The translations under genes were made by a program, and so were the position numbers. Below are positions 1 to 8,586 of a DNA stretch of 14,967 nucleotides, in pieces. Origin of the DNA: Conoideocrella luteorostrata (lineage: Eukaryota > Ascomycota > Sordariomycetes > Hypocreales > Clavicipitaceae); assembly GCA_032433595.1 (NCBI GenBank), contig JASWJB010000578.1, forward strand, positions 1 to 14,967, given 5' to 3'. A model generated the notes under the pieces. That model did no database searches, was not told the DNA's origin, and saw only the letters and a list, made by a program, of their open reading frames with translations. How positions within the stretch are numbered: the stretch's first letter is position 1; every line of letters begins with the position of its first letter.

Positions 1-117
1 CGCTGTTACCCCGCAGCGAAGAGTTTGCTAGCTGCATGCTATACTCCTCCCATAGGCTGAGGTGCGTCACTAGACTCACGACATCACGTGGCTTCTGAAT
101 GCCCTCACAAGCAGTAA

Positions 118-210
118 TCTCTGACATTATCCATAGCTGCGAAGAAAGAGTATCATGACATTCATCAAGGCTTGCTCTACAAGGCTAAGGATGTGGGCCA
201 TGCGATATAA
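118..210 (+). pseudogene. Remnant of an ADP-ribosyltransferase-like gene
   Basis: The plus strand from about 118 is open to a TAA at 208-210. Residues encoded at 154-201 (HDIHQGLLYKAKDVGH) resemble the segment of the intact minus-strand gene at 1042-2115 that follows its catalytic motif (HDQIEGWYKAKDIGEA). The DNA of the two stretches also aligns by eye over about 50 bases. No signal peptide, start or other domain can be followed around it, and the frame stops at once, so I read it as a broken fragment of a related gene rather than a working one. The fragment lies in the opposite orientation to the intact copy. Chance similarity over so short a stretch cannot be excluded. Confidence 0.4.
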
Positions 211-1041
211 GACGCTTACACTGATGCAACGTCTCCGCTCTAAATTATCTTAGGTCTAATATATTTAGAGAAGATATACTCGCAACAAGCAGTAGATATC
301 TGCTTAATCTCTTAGTCTCACTCGTGTTGCCTGCGGTACAGAGTAATAGTAAGTTATATTTAAAATATATAGACAGTATAGCAGATTATATCTTAGTAGA
401 CAAGAACTTTATTATTGCGAGAGTTATCTATCAGGGTTAATGTAGGAAGCACAGGACTGAGGGTGACGAGGGTATCGATACCGGAAGGTGAAGCAAAACA
501 ATGTGCAAAACAATCAATTCATTCGTGACTATCTAAAAGAGAAGAGGAAGAGGAATTTGTAGAGAATTGCTGCATTCCAGTGCTACAAGGACGATTCTAG
601 ACCGCAGCTGCTTATGTGTTTCTTGTGACGGCGTACGATCGTCCGCCAATACTTATGGGTTGGAGCCAGTTTAAACGCCCACAGATCAGAAACCAGTTGC
701 AGACAGGGAGTGGAACCTTTTAGTATTATCCTCTTCGTACGATTAAACGGAACGAGAATAAGAGAAATTCTTCCATCAATCTGTACTTCTCTAGTAATGA
801 CAAGCAAGGCAGTAACTTCTATCTTCAAATTCTAATTCAAAGACATTGTAAATCAGCACGATCTGTAACGAGCCACATGTATGGATCACTCGTATCGCAC
901 TAATTCCACGCGCCTTACTCATAATATGCTCCGTAGTATGACTCATCTGATGCAGCATCATGCCTCGCTCTTTATTGTTTAAATCTGTCTTTACTAACAC
1001 CTCCTAACACATATTGAATACCTCCCATGAGCTTCCTCCTC
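211..1041. other. Gene-poor, partly AT-rich stretch
   Basis: No convincing gene was found. Positions about 240-420 are rich in A, T and TA steps, unlike the GC-richer genes to the right. That composition is what repeat-induced point mutation or old degraded sequence leaves in ascomycetes. Two minus-strand open frames of 81 and 69 codons (583-828 and 791-1000) match no family I recognise and overlap each other, so I do not call them genes. The right end (about 1000-1041) would be the 3' flank of the minus-strand gene that ends at 1042. Confidence 0.5.
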
Positions 1042-2115
1042 CTAAGCTAGAATAACCAGCCATGGCAGCAACTCTCCGAGAACAGACACCTCTGCCAGGC
1101 CAGCAAGAGCCTCTGCCGCCTCAAGCAGCTCCGCGGCCTCTATAGCCTCCGCAGCTTCAGCAATTTCCGCTGCCTCAAGCTCAGCAGTAACGGCAATCTC
1201 TTCTGCTTCTGCAGCAGCCGTTGTGATTTCAACACTAGTCAGACCTTCCCGAACTTCTCCCACATCCAAGGATCCGATGAGATCTCTGGCACCTAGAGCA
1301 TCCGCTTCAACAAACACTGCCGATTCTTCCGCCTGGATAGCACCCTCCGGTGCCTTGAGATCTGGTGCAACTCGCAGACGAAATTCCTCCAGCTGGTCTT
1401 GGACTTTGAGGTCCTTGAACTGTTTCCATGGCATCTCCTTCTTCGCTTGGACGCCTTTGCCGCGTTTGCCAAAACCTGCAAGCTGAGGCTGCGCACCGCT
1501 TCCTCTCAGCTCAAGGTACTTGGGGTTAAAGGCTGGGTTCTTTTCGAACAGACTCTCAAGCTTGTCGCCGTTTCTCAGCTTCTCTAATTCCGCCTCGCCG
1601 ATATCTTTCGCTTTGTACCAGCCCTCGATTTGGTCGTGAGGAACGCCCGTCACGACAGCATGTTCTGCTTGGCTGAGGTACTGTGCCATCATGTTTTTTC
1701 TCCCCACAGATTCTATGACATCGATCATCTTGGGATCGGCGCTAATTCTGTAGATATACCCAAGAGATTCCTCTCCTTGCTGTGCTGACCGGAAAGGGGT
1801 TGCAAAGTCCTTGGCAATCTTGGGATCCGAGGTAGTCGACACATACTTGGTGAACTTTGATGTCGCCCCAACATGGTGGAAGTACAAGCTACTTTGTTGT
1901 TCGAGTTCCACCGGGGTGAGCGCTCTTCCTAGTGTCTCCTCGGCTTTTCGAGGGAAGAAGCCTCCAGCAGCTTTGATAACGTCTGGGCTTCTCATATCAC
2001 CTCGGAAAACAGTGGAAATTAGATCATTTGCGCGGTGTTGAAGAACATGGCCGTCTCCCAGGCCTAGAAAGAAGAGCAATGCGGTCCATAGGACGAACAA
2101 AAACCAATTTCTCAT
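1042..2115 (-). CDS. Secreted heat-labile-enterotoxin-A-like mono-ADP-ribosyltransferase
   Basis: This intronless frame of 357 residues begins with a signal peptide (residues 1-22 or so, hydrophobic core LFVLWTALLFFLGLG). The next 150 residues match the enterotoxin A-chain family of ADP-ribosyltransferases: VFRGD with the NAD-binding Arg at 38, a YVSTT motif at 91-95, and the catalytic Glu at 151 in SQAEHAVVTGVP, followed by DQIEGWY. The family transfers ADP-ribose from NAD to host targets; the target here is unknown. The first acidic position of the usual ExE motif appears to be Gln149 (QxE), which in other transferases goes with a changed acceptor. Residues about 200-250 are basic and polar. 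The tail (296-345) is a long Ala/Glu-rich helix ending in a hydrophobic stretch. Many fungi, especially insect pathogens, hold such genes in variable regions. No B subunit is visible. Family call is firm; activity and role are inferred. Confidence 0.85.
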   Translation of the reverse strand: MRNWFLFVLWTALLFFLGLGDGHVLQHRANDLISTVFRGDMRSPDVIKAAGGFFPRKAEETLGRALTPVELEQQSSLYFHHVGATSKFTKYVSTTSDPKIAKDFATPFRSAQQGEESLGYIYRISADPKMIDVIESVGRKNMMAQYLSQAEHAVVTGVPHDQIEGWYKAKDIGEAELEKLRNGDKLESLFEKNPAFNPKYLELRGSGAQPQLAGFGKRGKGVQAKKEMPWKQFKDLKVQDQLEEFRLRVAPDLKAPEGAIQAEESAVFVEADALGARDLIGSLDVGEVREGLTSVEITTAAAEAEEIAVTAELEAAEIAEAAEAIEAAELLEAAEALAGLAEVSVLGELLPWLVILA

Positions 2116-2890
2116 GATGGTGTGATATATGGAAAGAGAGGGGTAAGTCAGGAGAACAGGGAGGACATATACGCCTTGTCAAGATCTCGCTCGGAGGTAG
2201 CTGGAGTAGATATTTCCCAGGGAGTGCTCACGGTTTACTTATATTCAAGCTCCATGATCTTGAAAGTAAAGAGTATTTCAGCGCTACCAGAGTGGAACTC
2301 GTCAATCTCTGCTCAAGCTACTAGCGGTCTTTGAAGAGGCCATGCATAAACATACGATTATTTTACTAAACCACAACTGACACTCACTGCGCCTTGCTGA
2401 TGACCATGCAGACAGAGCTTTCGGATCTGCCGAAATTCTAGTCTAAATTAAGGACTTTCATGCAGATTCTCATCCAGGCGTCGACAATTGGCAAAATACG
2501 AGCAACGACGAAGAGGACATTCTCCACGGTCCATTGTTTTTCTCTTCGAGAACGACGCTACACGAGACGCCTTCTCGGTGATATTTCCGCACTATTACCT
2601 GATTATGGAACGATCCCTTGCTAATAATTCCGGGGATTCCGGATGGCACTGCTGCAGCAAGCTTTTGCCAAGATTGCGATGATGCAGCTGTAATGATGTG
2701 CCCGATGGCGTGGCGAAGAACAAATCAGACCACAAATATCTATCAACCTGCTACAACGGTCTAGCTTCATGTAGTTTTAGGCTAAGATCTAATCAGCTAG
2801 AGACTCAATGCGGCCGAATCCACAGCCGATATGTATCATTATGCTTCGCCGCGTGCGCCGTTGTAGGAAATAAAACATAAAGTAAATATT

Positions 2891-2904
2891 TTCGTACGTA
2901 CGAA
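2891..2904. promoter_or_regulatory. Perfect 14-bp palindrome in promoter
   Basis: TTCGTACGTACGAA reads the same on both strands. It lies about 45 bases upstream of the TATA box of the cysteine-rich gene and about 140 bases before its ATG. A symmetric site at this distance could bind a dimeric regulator, but no known factor is assigned. Confidence 0.35.
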
Positions 2905-2949
2905 CTCTCCCAAATAGGCATACTGCGCCGGTACGTGATTTTCTCATCG

Positions 2950-2959
2950 TTATATATAC
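2950..2959 (+). promoter_or_regulatory. TATA box of the cysteine-rich secreted protein gene
   Basis: TTATATATAC lies about 85-95 bases upstream of the ATG at 3045, a usual distance for a fungal TATA box with a short leader. Confidence 0.55.
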
Positions 2960-3044
2960 ACCAAGCAGGCGCAACATAGCTTTCCAGCAAATTCCGAGTA
3001 AACGTCACGTTCACCAGTCTCAAGCCGAACTTCACATCCCTATC

Positions 3045-4071
3045 ATGCAGTTCACCGTCGTGTTTTCGGGGCTCTTGCTCCTGGGAACCAGTCTCGGCAA
3101 CATGCAATACAGCTTTTCCGAAAGAGAAATTTGCAATGGCCCCAAATGCAACGACTCTCCAAACGCCATTGACAATGGCGGCAAGCCAGGCAAATCTCCA
3201 AAAGCCTCCCCTTCCCCGGCGCCCACAGCCAGCCCAGGGAAAGAGAAAAGCATCAATTGCGAACTTCTGCTGAAGCAGAACACAGTCAATTGCTCCGGTC
3301 TGTCTGCCAAGACGTGCGACCTCGTTACGTGGATGTATGCTGTAAGTGTGGTCTCGTTGGGCCGTGTTTCAAAACTCAAGCCACACAACTGACTCAGCAT
3401 TGAACAGGGTTGCAAAAAGGTAAACTGATCTAAATACGAAGTGGTCTAGTCTCCAACGATCAAACGCATGACTGACATGGCGATTAGCAAGCCAAGTGCG
3501 CGGGTGCTACGGGCGTGAATGCCAAGAAGTGCTGCGACGACGCGGACCGTCTCCCATTCGGGGTAAGTTGAGGCGAGGGTTTCCTATTCGAGACCGTGAC
3601 GGGGATTAACAACGAGCATAGGCGGGCGTCTACTACACGGGCTACATGCGAGCGTGCGCACCTCAGTATCGTCTGAAACGATTTGATCGCCCGGACTTTA
3701 TCGATCGTCCATGCAGTGCTGATTACGGCTGCGGTGACGGCATGGGCAAAGGGTTATGCGATATGCGTAGCTGGGAGAATGCGGTACGTTTTTTTTTTTT
3801 TTTTCACTCTGCCCATGCCTCTCTGAAGTCAGATCAGAAGAATTAAACTTTGAACAGGGATGTCAACAGCGAGCAACGTGCGATGCCAAGATCAAGAGTG
3901 TAAGCGAACTGCCGCAGTGCTGCAAAGAGTGGCCCGCCAAGCCAGAGGTGAGCAGTCCATTTGTCTCAATACGTAACCCTGTGGCCGGATTTGGACTTAA
4001 CAGCGAGATGACAGGGTCTTTTTAAACAACTATACCAGAGCCGCTTCGATCTTAAATGCCTCCGCAAGTAG
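3045..4071 (+). CDS. Small secreted cysteine-rich protein with two tandem 8-Cys modules
   Basis: I join six exons, all with phase-0 junctions: 3045-3341, 3408-3419, 3488-3562, 3622-3783, 3858-3947 and 4015-4071, giving 230 residues. Residues 1-19 form a signal peptide (VVFSGLLLLGTSLG). A Pro/Ser/Lys-rich linker (about 45-68) precedes two modules. Module A has Cys 72, 83, 91, 101, 107, 118, 119 and 140; module B has Cys 159, 165, 174, 184, 190, 203, 204 and 227. Both span 69 residues and share the pattern C-C-C-(A)GC-C-CC-C. Introns fall just before the GC and after the CC in both, which points to an internal duplication and supports the last acceptor (AG at 4013-4014). Exon 2 is only 12 bases (GCKK). 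Two further Cys (30, 35) bring the total to 18. I do not recognise the family; it resembles effector-type secreted proteins. A 16-T run sits in the fourth intron, just after its donor. Confidence 0.75.
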
Positions 4072-4631
4072 GTCCTGGGGAAAAAGCCCCGAGTTACCAC
4101 GTGGGTAAGGATCACGGCTTGTGAGGAAGACGCTACAAGCCCACGAAAGGGGGGGGGTTCATGCAATACCATAGCAGTAGCTACTTCGTATTTTACTCCG
4201 CATGGTCCGTAGATAATCAGGCAATAAAACGGTACTAGCAGAGATGATCGGGTGCCCATGAAACCAAGGTGCCGGAAATAAATGGGTCGCCAAGGACAGA
4301 AGCCGACGTGATGCATAGACTAAACCTAGAAACACGAACTCGGAAACCAGGGGCATTTGAGGGACGTCGGTTTCGAGTACGGAGTGCCAAGTGGCTAGTT
4401 ACGGAGAATCCGGGAATAATTATTCGAGAACAGAGTAACTACGGAGTACGTCCCTGCAAACTAGACACGTTGTGCTCTGCCATCAGGTCAACGTCTATTT
4501 TAAAGCGCGACAGGTTCTCCGCGTCGCAACCCACTACCCACGCCTGCCGACCTCTCCCGCTTCATTCGCACCACCAACCCGGAGTCTCGATTCCTCGGCG
4601 CCGTTCTCATTCGCTCCCATTGAGCAGTCCC
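4072..4631. other. Intergenic region and pyrimidine-rich leader
   Basis: This stretch holds the 3' flank of the cysteine-rich gene and the promoter and leader of the next plus-strand gene. The frame of the next gene is open upstream to an ATG at 4269, but 4269-4631 has no protein-like character. The last 130 bases are C/T-rich, as fungal leaders often are. ACGGAGTA-like words occur near 4379 and 4440. Confidence 0.55.
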
Positions 4632-5072
4632 ATGTCCGACATGAGTACCCAGCAGAGAGATCAACCAGTGAGGCCTTCAGGCCGCTCCGGCTGGGATACG
4701 CAGCCCATTGGCAATCCCGCCACCGCCAATTGGGACATGCCCGTCTCACAAGGGGACTTGAAAAAGCTGGCTGACGGCTTCGTCCCGGAAATGATGGAAG
4801 ACAAGTGGCTGTGCTTCTCTGAAGCATCAGACGCGGAAGGAAATGTCATGACGGTCTATCTTTGTCGGAGTTGGACCAGAAAGGAGCACATAGCTTTGAG
4901 GCTCCAGCTTGCCTCGTCGGAGGCTGGTCAACGGGGGGGCGCAAGAATTACAGAGATTACTTGGGAGAGATCTGATGAGGAGCCAGATTTGGGTCTAGAG
5001 GACGCGAAAGAACTCGCGACCATGGTTTGCGATGGTGTCTTGGGATGCTCTTTGGGGGGTTATGAGGACTAG
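4632..5072 (+). CDS. Conserved-looking small hypothetical protein, 146 residues
   Basis: I choose the ATG at 4632 (MSDMSTQQRD) because the upstream in-frame extension to 4269 is low-complexity and basic and looks like a C/T-rich untranslated leader. The first 45 residues are polar and probably disordered. From about residue 46 the sequence looks globular: a helix (DLKKLADGFVPEMMEDKW), then strands (CFSEASDAEGNVMTVYLCRSW, IALRLQLA, ARITEITWE), then an acidic helix (LEDAKELATMVCDGVLG). There is no signal peptide, membrane segment or visible catalytic motif. It is likely a small soluble alpha/beta protein. I do not recognise a named family and assign no function. It is convergent with the MFS transporter gene that ends at 5416. 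Confidence 0.6.
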   Translation: MSDMSTQQRDQPVRPSGRSGWDTQPIGNPATANWDMPVSQGDLKKLADGFVPEMMEDKWLCFSEASDAEGNVMTVYLCRSWTRKEHIALRLQLASSEAGQRGGARITEITWERSDEEPDLGLEDAKELATMVCDGVLGCSLGGYED

Positions 5073-5415
5073 GGTAAGGAACCAGTTGCTCGCACATTTA
5101 GGTTCCTCGTTGAAGAAAACGGCACTCTACAAGACGATATGGATGAAAAGGTTCACAATAGAAGCTATCGAATTTTGATGTAAGCTTCTGTCTCTGATTA
5201 TGTCTTGACTTCAGTCCTTGAGCTCACGGTAAGAGCAATCGACGCGTTTCATCGCCCAGGTCAAATCACACAGTTGTCATATCTTCATGCACTCGTTAAA
5301 TTGTTGTTTCCAGCCTGCTGCCGACTTTTTCAATCTATCATCCCAGTTTTATTTCCATCCACTGCATAGCTTGACAATTTAGACGCCGGCTCAAGCTTCC
5401 GCTCTGAACCAGGCA
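5073..5415. other. 3' intergenic region between convergent genes
   Basis: This gap separates the 3' ends of the hypothetical gene (+) and the MFS gene (-). No separate gene is supported. The first 111 bases stay open in the upstream frame after its TAG, which may be chance. Both polyadenylation regions should lie here, but no strong signal can be singled out. Confidence 0.5.
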
Positions 5416-7451
5416 CTATTTCTTTGGTGGTGGACCTCGAGCCTTCTTTTGTTCTCGCCAATACGGACTGTAAATTCGTAGCACTACGTGTGTTTGACAC
5501 TGGATCAGCGAACGGCATTCTGTTAAAGCGAAGAGAGGAATATAAGAGCGGACTTACCAATTACGGCACTTCCGACAACAACGAGGTCCAGCAGCGCGAA
5601 GCCTGTGAAGAACCACCCAACGCCCATCCTTCTCACCAACGGAGGATACACGACGGCCGCAATAGCTGCTCCAGGGTTTCGAAGCATGTTCCCCAGAGCA
5701 AAAGCTCCGGCAGCCTGCAACGGGACACATTCTCCCAGGAATGCCGTGCTGGCAACAAAGACCCAGCTCATACCAAAGCCAGCTAGAATTGAACTTTGTC
5801 AGCTTTTGCCTCCTTCGCTTTACTATACGAATGGCCTTAAAGACCAACTCGGGAAGTCTAATGTCTTGAACTCACTTAAAAAGGTGGCAATGATGACCGA
5901 CGACACATGTAACGAGTTGGCGACAAACCAACCATACATCATCGTACCAGCCACGCAAATAAGAACTCCCCATATCTGGTCAACCAGTCTACCTTCGGGT
6001 TCAACATGCTTATCGGGTGAGGCTGCCACCATTCGGGCGCGGCGCCAATCGCTTACTCTGCCGCCAACCAGAGAGCCGATCATGAGAGCAATGCCAACGG
6101 CAAGATATCCAACACCAACCTCGGTGGTGGACCAGTGGTAGACGTCTTCGAGGGCATGAGGCAGTGCAACTACCATAGCGAAGTAGGTAGAATATAGAAT
6201 AGCAGTATTCACGGATACAATGCCTATAGGAGGATACGAAAAGAGCTTCCAGTACCCCAATAGTGTCGGTTTGGGAGGCTTTGGTCCCCGCTCTGACTCA
6301 GGGACCTGTCTTGAGGTGAGTGTCGGAGGCAATAACACCCAGCTCTTGCCGTGATACACTTTACCGTTTCCAACCCGGTATCGCAATGTTTCGGGTAGCA
6401 TGAAGATGATGACCAGCCATAGCACGAAGCAAGCTATGCCTGTAGGAAGTAAGTTCATTAGCTATGCGCCCCAATCCGCGTAGGGTGAAAATGGGGCTGA
6501 CCAACCCAAGAATCCCGGAATCCATCTCCAACTTAGCTGGCCTCCCAAAACCGATCCCAATATGGGCCCAAAAACAGGGCCGCATTGTGGTCCCAGAAGA
6601 AATATACCCATAGCGCTTCCTCTCTTCTTAGGTTCAGTAATCTTGAAGTACAAAAGGGTCAGCAAAGCATTCATTTGTTCGGTCCTGATGACCAAGAGGG
6701 CAAAGAGTACCTACATCTGCCACGGTGCCAGCGCCCATAGAGACAACAGCAGCTGATCCAAAGGCATGAACAATTCTCAGAAACATTAAGCTGCCAAAGT
6801 TTTTCGGCAGGGCCGCGAGAAGAACATTGGATAAAATGAAAATGGCTAATGAGATGATGTAAAGCGGCCGTCGTCCTCCATGATCCGCGAAGCTGGACCA
6901 GAACAATGGCTACATTATGCGTCAGTAGAGAATCCATTTTATGTAAACAAGTTTTGCCCTTCTTCTTCTTCTTCTTCTTCTTCTTCTTCTTCTTCTTCCG
7001 CCGCTGTGCTGCAGGGGGGAGGCACAAGTTGGTAGACTTGAACGGAGCCACTTACTGCAAAGGCAAAAGTGACCATAAACACGGACACTGTAGCATTGAT
7101 ACTGGTGCTTCCAACGTGAAACTCTCTTTCTAGCAAAGGTAGAACCGGCAGGTAAATTGCACCGGACAGAGGCCCTACCATGCCAGCCAGGGTTACTAAC
7201 GTGAGGATAAAGCGCCGACGGGCAGGTGACAGTGCACAGTAGGGCGGTGTTGGTTGGGACTCTGCATGGCCGGCCGCATCTGAGGTGCTTTGCGACGGTG
7301 AAGATGCAGCTTGCTCTTTGCTTTTCGCCGCATCTTGCGAATGATTAGAAGAATTGCTACGTGATTCACTGCTCCCTCGCCCTGGCCCTTGCTCTGCCTG
7401 TACTGGCACTGCGGCAGGTTGAGGGTTTTGCGTGGGCGGTGTCTCTGCCAT
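5416..7451 (-). CDS. MFS transporter, DHA1 family (QDR/DTR1-like)
   Basis: Read on the minus strand, six exons join to 527 residues: 7451-7056, 6909-6715, 6641-6506, 6439-5876, 5782-5558 and 5483-5416. The N-terminus (1-75) is polar and Ser/Gln-rich. Twelve membrane segments follow, starting at FILTLVTLAGMVGPLSGAIY, with the DHA1 signature FADHGGRRPLY (139-149) after segment 2 and PETLRYR (258-264) after segment 6. A central cytosolic loop and GRVSDWRRAR after segment 8 complete the pattern. The last acceptor (AG at 5485-5484) gives a normal C-terminus, VLRIYSPYWREQ. Proteins of this group export drugs, polyamines or, in yeast Dtr1, the dityrosine precursor, using the proton gradient. Its neighbours make export of the cluster product, or self-protection, the likely job. 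It is divergent from the Atg22-like gene. Intron 1 holds a GAA repeat. Intron 3 uses an unusual GTTGGT donor. Confidence 0.85.
6960..6998. repeat. TTC/GAA microsatellite, 13 units
   Basis: Thirteen perfect TTC triplets (GAA on the transcribed strand of the MFS gene) lie inside its first intron (6910-7055). Being intronic, length change would not alter the protein, though it could affect splicing. Confidence 0.9.
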
Positions 7452-7491
7452 TGCTTCAAACCATACAGCTTCTCGGATAAGATGGGTAGGC

Positions 7492-7512
7492 AAAAAAAAA
7501 AAAAAAAAAAAA
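7492..7512. repeat. Poly-A run of 21
   Basis: A run of 21 A on the plus strand is a poly-T tract in the MFS leader or promoter, about 41 bases before its ATG. Such tracts often keep fungal promoters free of nucleosomes. Confidence 0.85.
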
Positions 7513-7787
7513 GACGGAGAGAAACTGTCAAGCAAGAACGACGACTATCCGGACCTGGCCCTGTACAATGGTGAAATGTGTGGTGAGGTAAGCATAAACA
7601 GCAATTACGCCGTCCACAATAGCATAAATAAGCTCTAAAGAAAAGAGACGGAGGACAAAGACAAAAAGGCAAAGCAGCAGGCGCACCAGCCCCAAAAGTC
7701 TATTATATCTCGGCCCGCCCAAGGTGCGCTATACGAACATTAATGCCCCGAAGATGCTCAAAACAGGCGACCACCCAAGACAAAGTG

Positions 7788-7817
7788 TCAGCTCAGCTCA
7801 GCTCAGCTAAGATCAGC
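7788..7817. repeat. TCAGC tandem array, 4 units plus one offset
   Basis: Four head-to-tail TCAGC pentamers (7788-7807) are followed by a fifth after a 5-base gap (7813-7817). The array sits in the shared MFS/Atg22-like promoter region, 337 bases from the MFS ATG and 770 bases from the Atg22-like ATG. It could be a multi-copy factor site or a simple slippage repeat. Confidence 0.7.
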
Positions 7818-8519
7818 ATGACGATGAAATTGTTGCCCGACGCTACTCGTTGCGACCCTGGCTGCTGATCCGGACCTTGTCGGATGGTCGGTCGTCGGAA
7901 ACTTGCGGGGCAAGCAATCATGACGGCAGAACGAGCTGATTAGGAAAAGTCCTCATGCAGAGAGTGCACGCTGGCAACGCATACAGGTGTGCGCGAAAAT
8001 GAGCGAGTTTCCATCATGTCGACCGGCCGTAAGCACTTGTTGTATTGACGTCGCGCGAATTAAGCTCCGAGTGGATACAAGCTGCGGGCGCCACCGCTTT
8101 TAGCGCAGATTGCGACGATGGATGTTGCTGTACAACTGCGGTACAATGCCACACGCTTGGCTTGGTTTGGCGGGGGATGAATATTGGGGTTACACGACCG
8201 TCGTGCTCTCGTATTGTGCTGGCCAGTGCTCCAAGTACCCAGGGTACTCCGCAGTGTGGACATGCGGTGTGTGTACATACGGTGTGTACCCGTTCCGCAG
8301 AGTGAGGGAAGGGACGAGTGCACGATTGTTGCCGTCCTGCGCTGTTGATGGAGGCATGGACTGAGTGAGAGCGTTTTGGGTGGAGGGAATCATGACTAAT
8401 AACTTGCTCAACTTGCTTGGCTGCCCCGTGCCATAACAGCAGAAAACCAATTCGCTTTCGACTGCCTGTACGGAGTATTGTACGTGCTGTACCCTGCGAA
8501 CCTTATCTGTTGCGCGACA

Positions 8520-8536
8520 CGTATACGTATATACCC
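8520..8536 (+). promoter_or_regulatory. TATA-like site of the Atg22-like gene
   Basis: The stretch CGTATACGTATATACCC lies about 50-65 bases upstream of the chosen ATG at 8587. That is close for a TATA box but compatible with a short leader, and it argues for the ATG at 8587 rather than the in-frame one at 8545. Confidence 0.4.
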
Positions 8537-8586
8537 TTATAACATTGGCGCGGGCTGTTTCCCACGGATTTCTGGAAATTTCCCCA

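Larger units (their letters stand above)
2116..3044. other. Intergenic region between divergent secreted-protein genes
   Basis: This 929-base gap separates the minus-strand ADP-ribosyltransferase from the plus-strand cysteine-rich gene, so both promoters must lie in it. Short plus-strand open frames (for example 2488-2682) have no recognisable domain, signal peptide or splice pattern and are left out. Near the right end are a 14-bp palindrome (2891-2904) and a TATA box (about 2950-2959). Near the left end AT-rich stretches around 2235-2245 could serve the minus-strand gene. I see no RNA gene or mobile element. Confidence 0.5.
7452..8586. promoter_or_regulatory. Divergent promoter region, MFS transporter and Atg22-like gene
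   Basis: This 1.1-kb gap lies between two head-to-head starts. It includes a 21-A run (7492-7512, poly-T in the MFS leader), a TCAGC array (7788-7807), and a TATA-like site close to the Atg22-like start. No open frame in it looks like a real protein. The sharing of one region suggests joint control, which is inference. Confidence 0.55.

Noticed and set aside
4004..4133. Alternative last exon of the cysteine-rich gene (acceptor at 4002-4003, or no splicing)
   Set aside because: These give tails without the eighth cysteine of module B; the acceptor at 4013-4014 restores it with matching spacing and a better branch-site distance.
4269..4631. N-terminal extension of the hypothetical protein to an upstream ATG
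   Set aside because: The added 121 residues are basic and low-complexity, and the DNA just before 4632 is a C/T-rich leader-type stretch.
5330..5560. Alternative 3' ends of the MFS gene using other acceptors
   Set aside because: Acceptors at 5521, 5501 or about 5468 give tails unlike the family, while the one at 5485-5484 yields the usual VLRxYSPYWRE ending.
7788..7817. TCAGC array as a CRISPR or IS end
   Set aside because: The units are 5 bases with no spacers, and the setting is a fungal nuclear promoter.
8545..8586. Upstream in-frame ATG for the Atg22-like gene
   Set aside because: It lies very close to the TATA-like site, and the family does not need the extra 14 residues; it remains possible.
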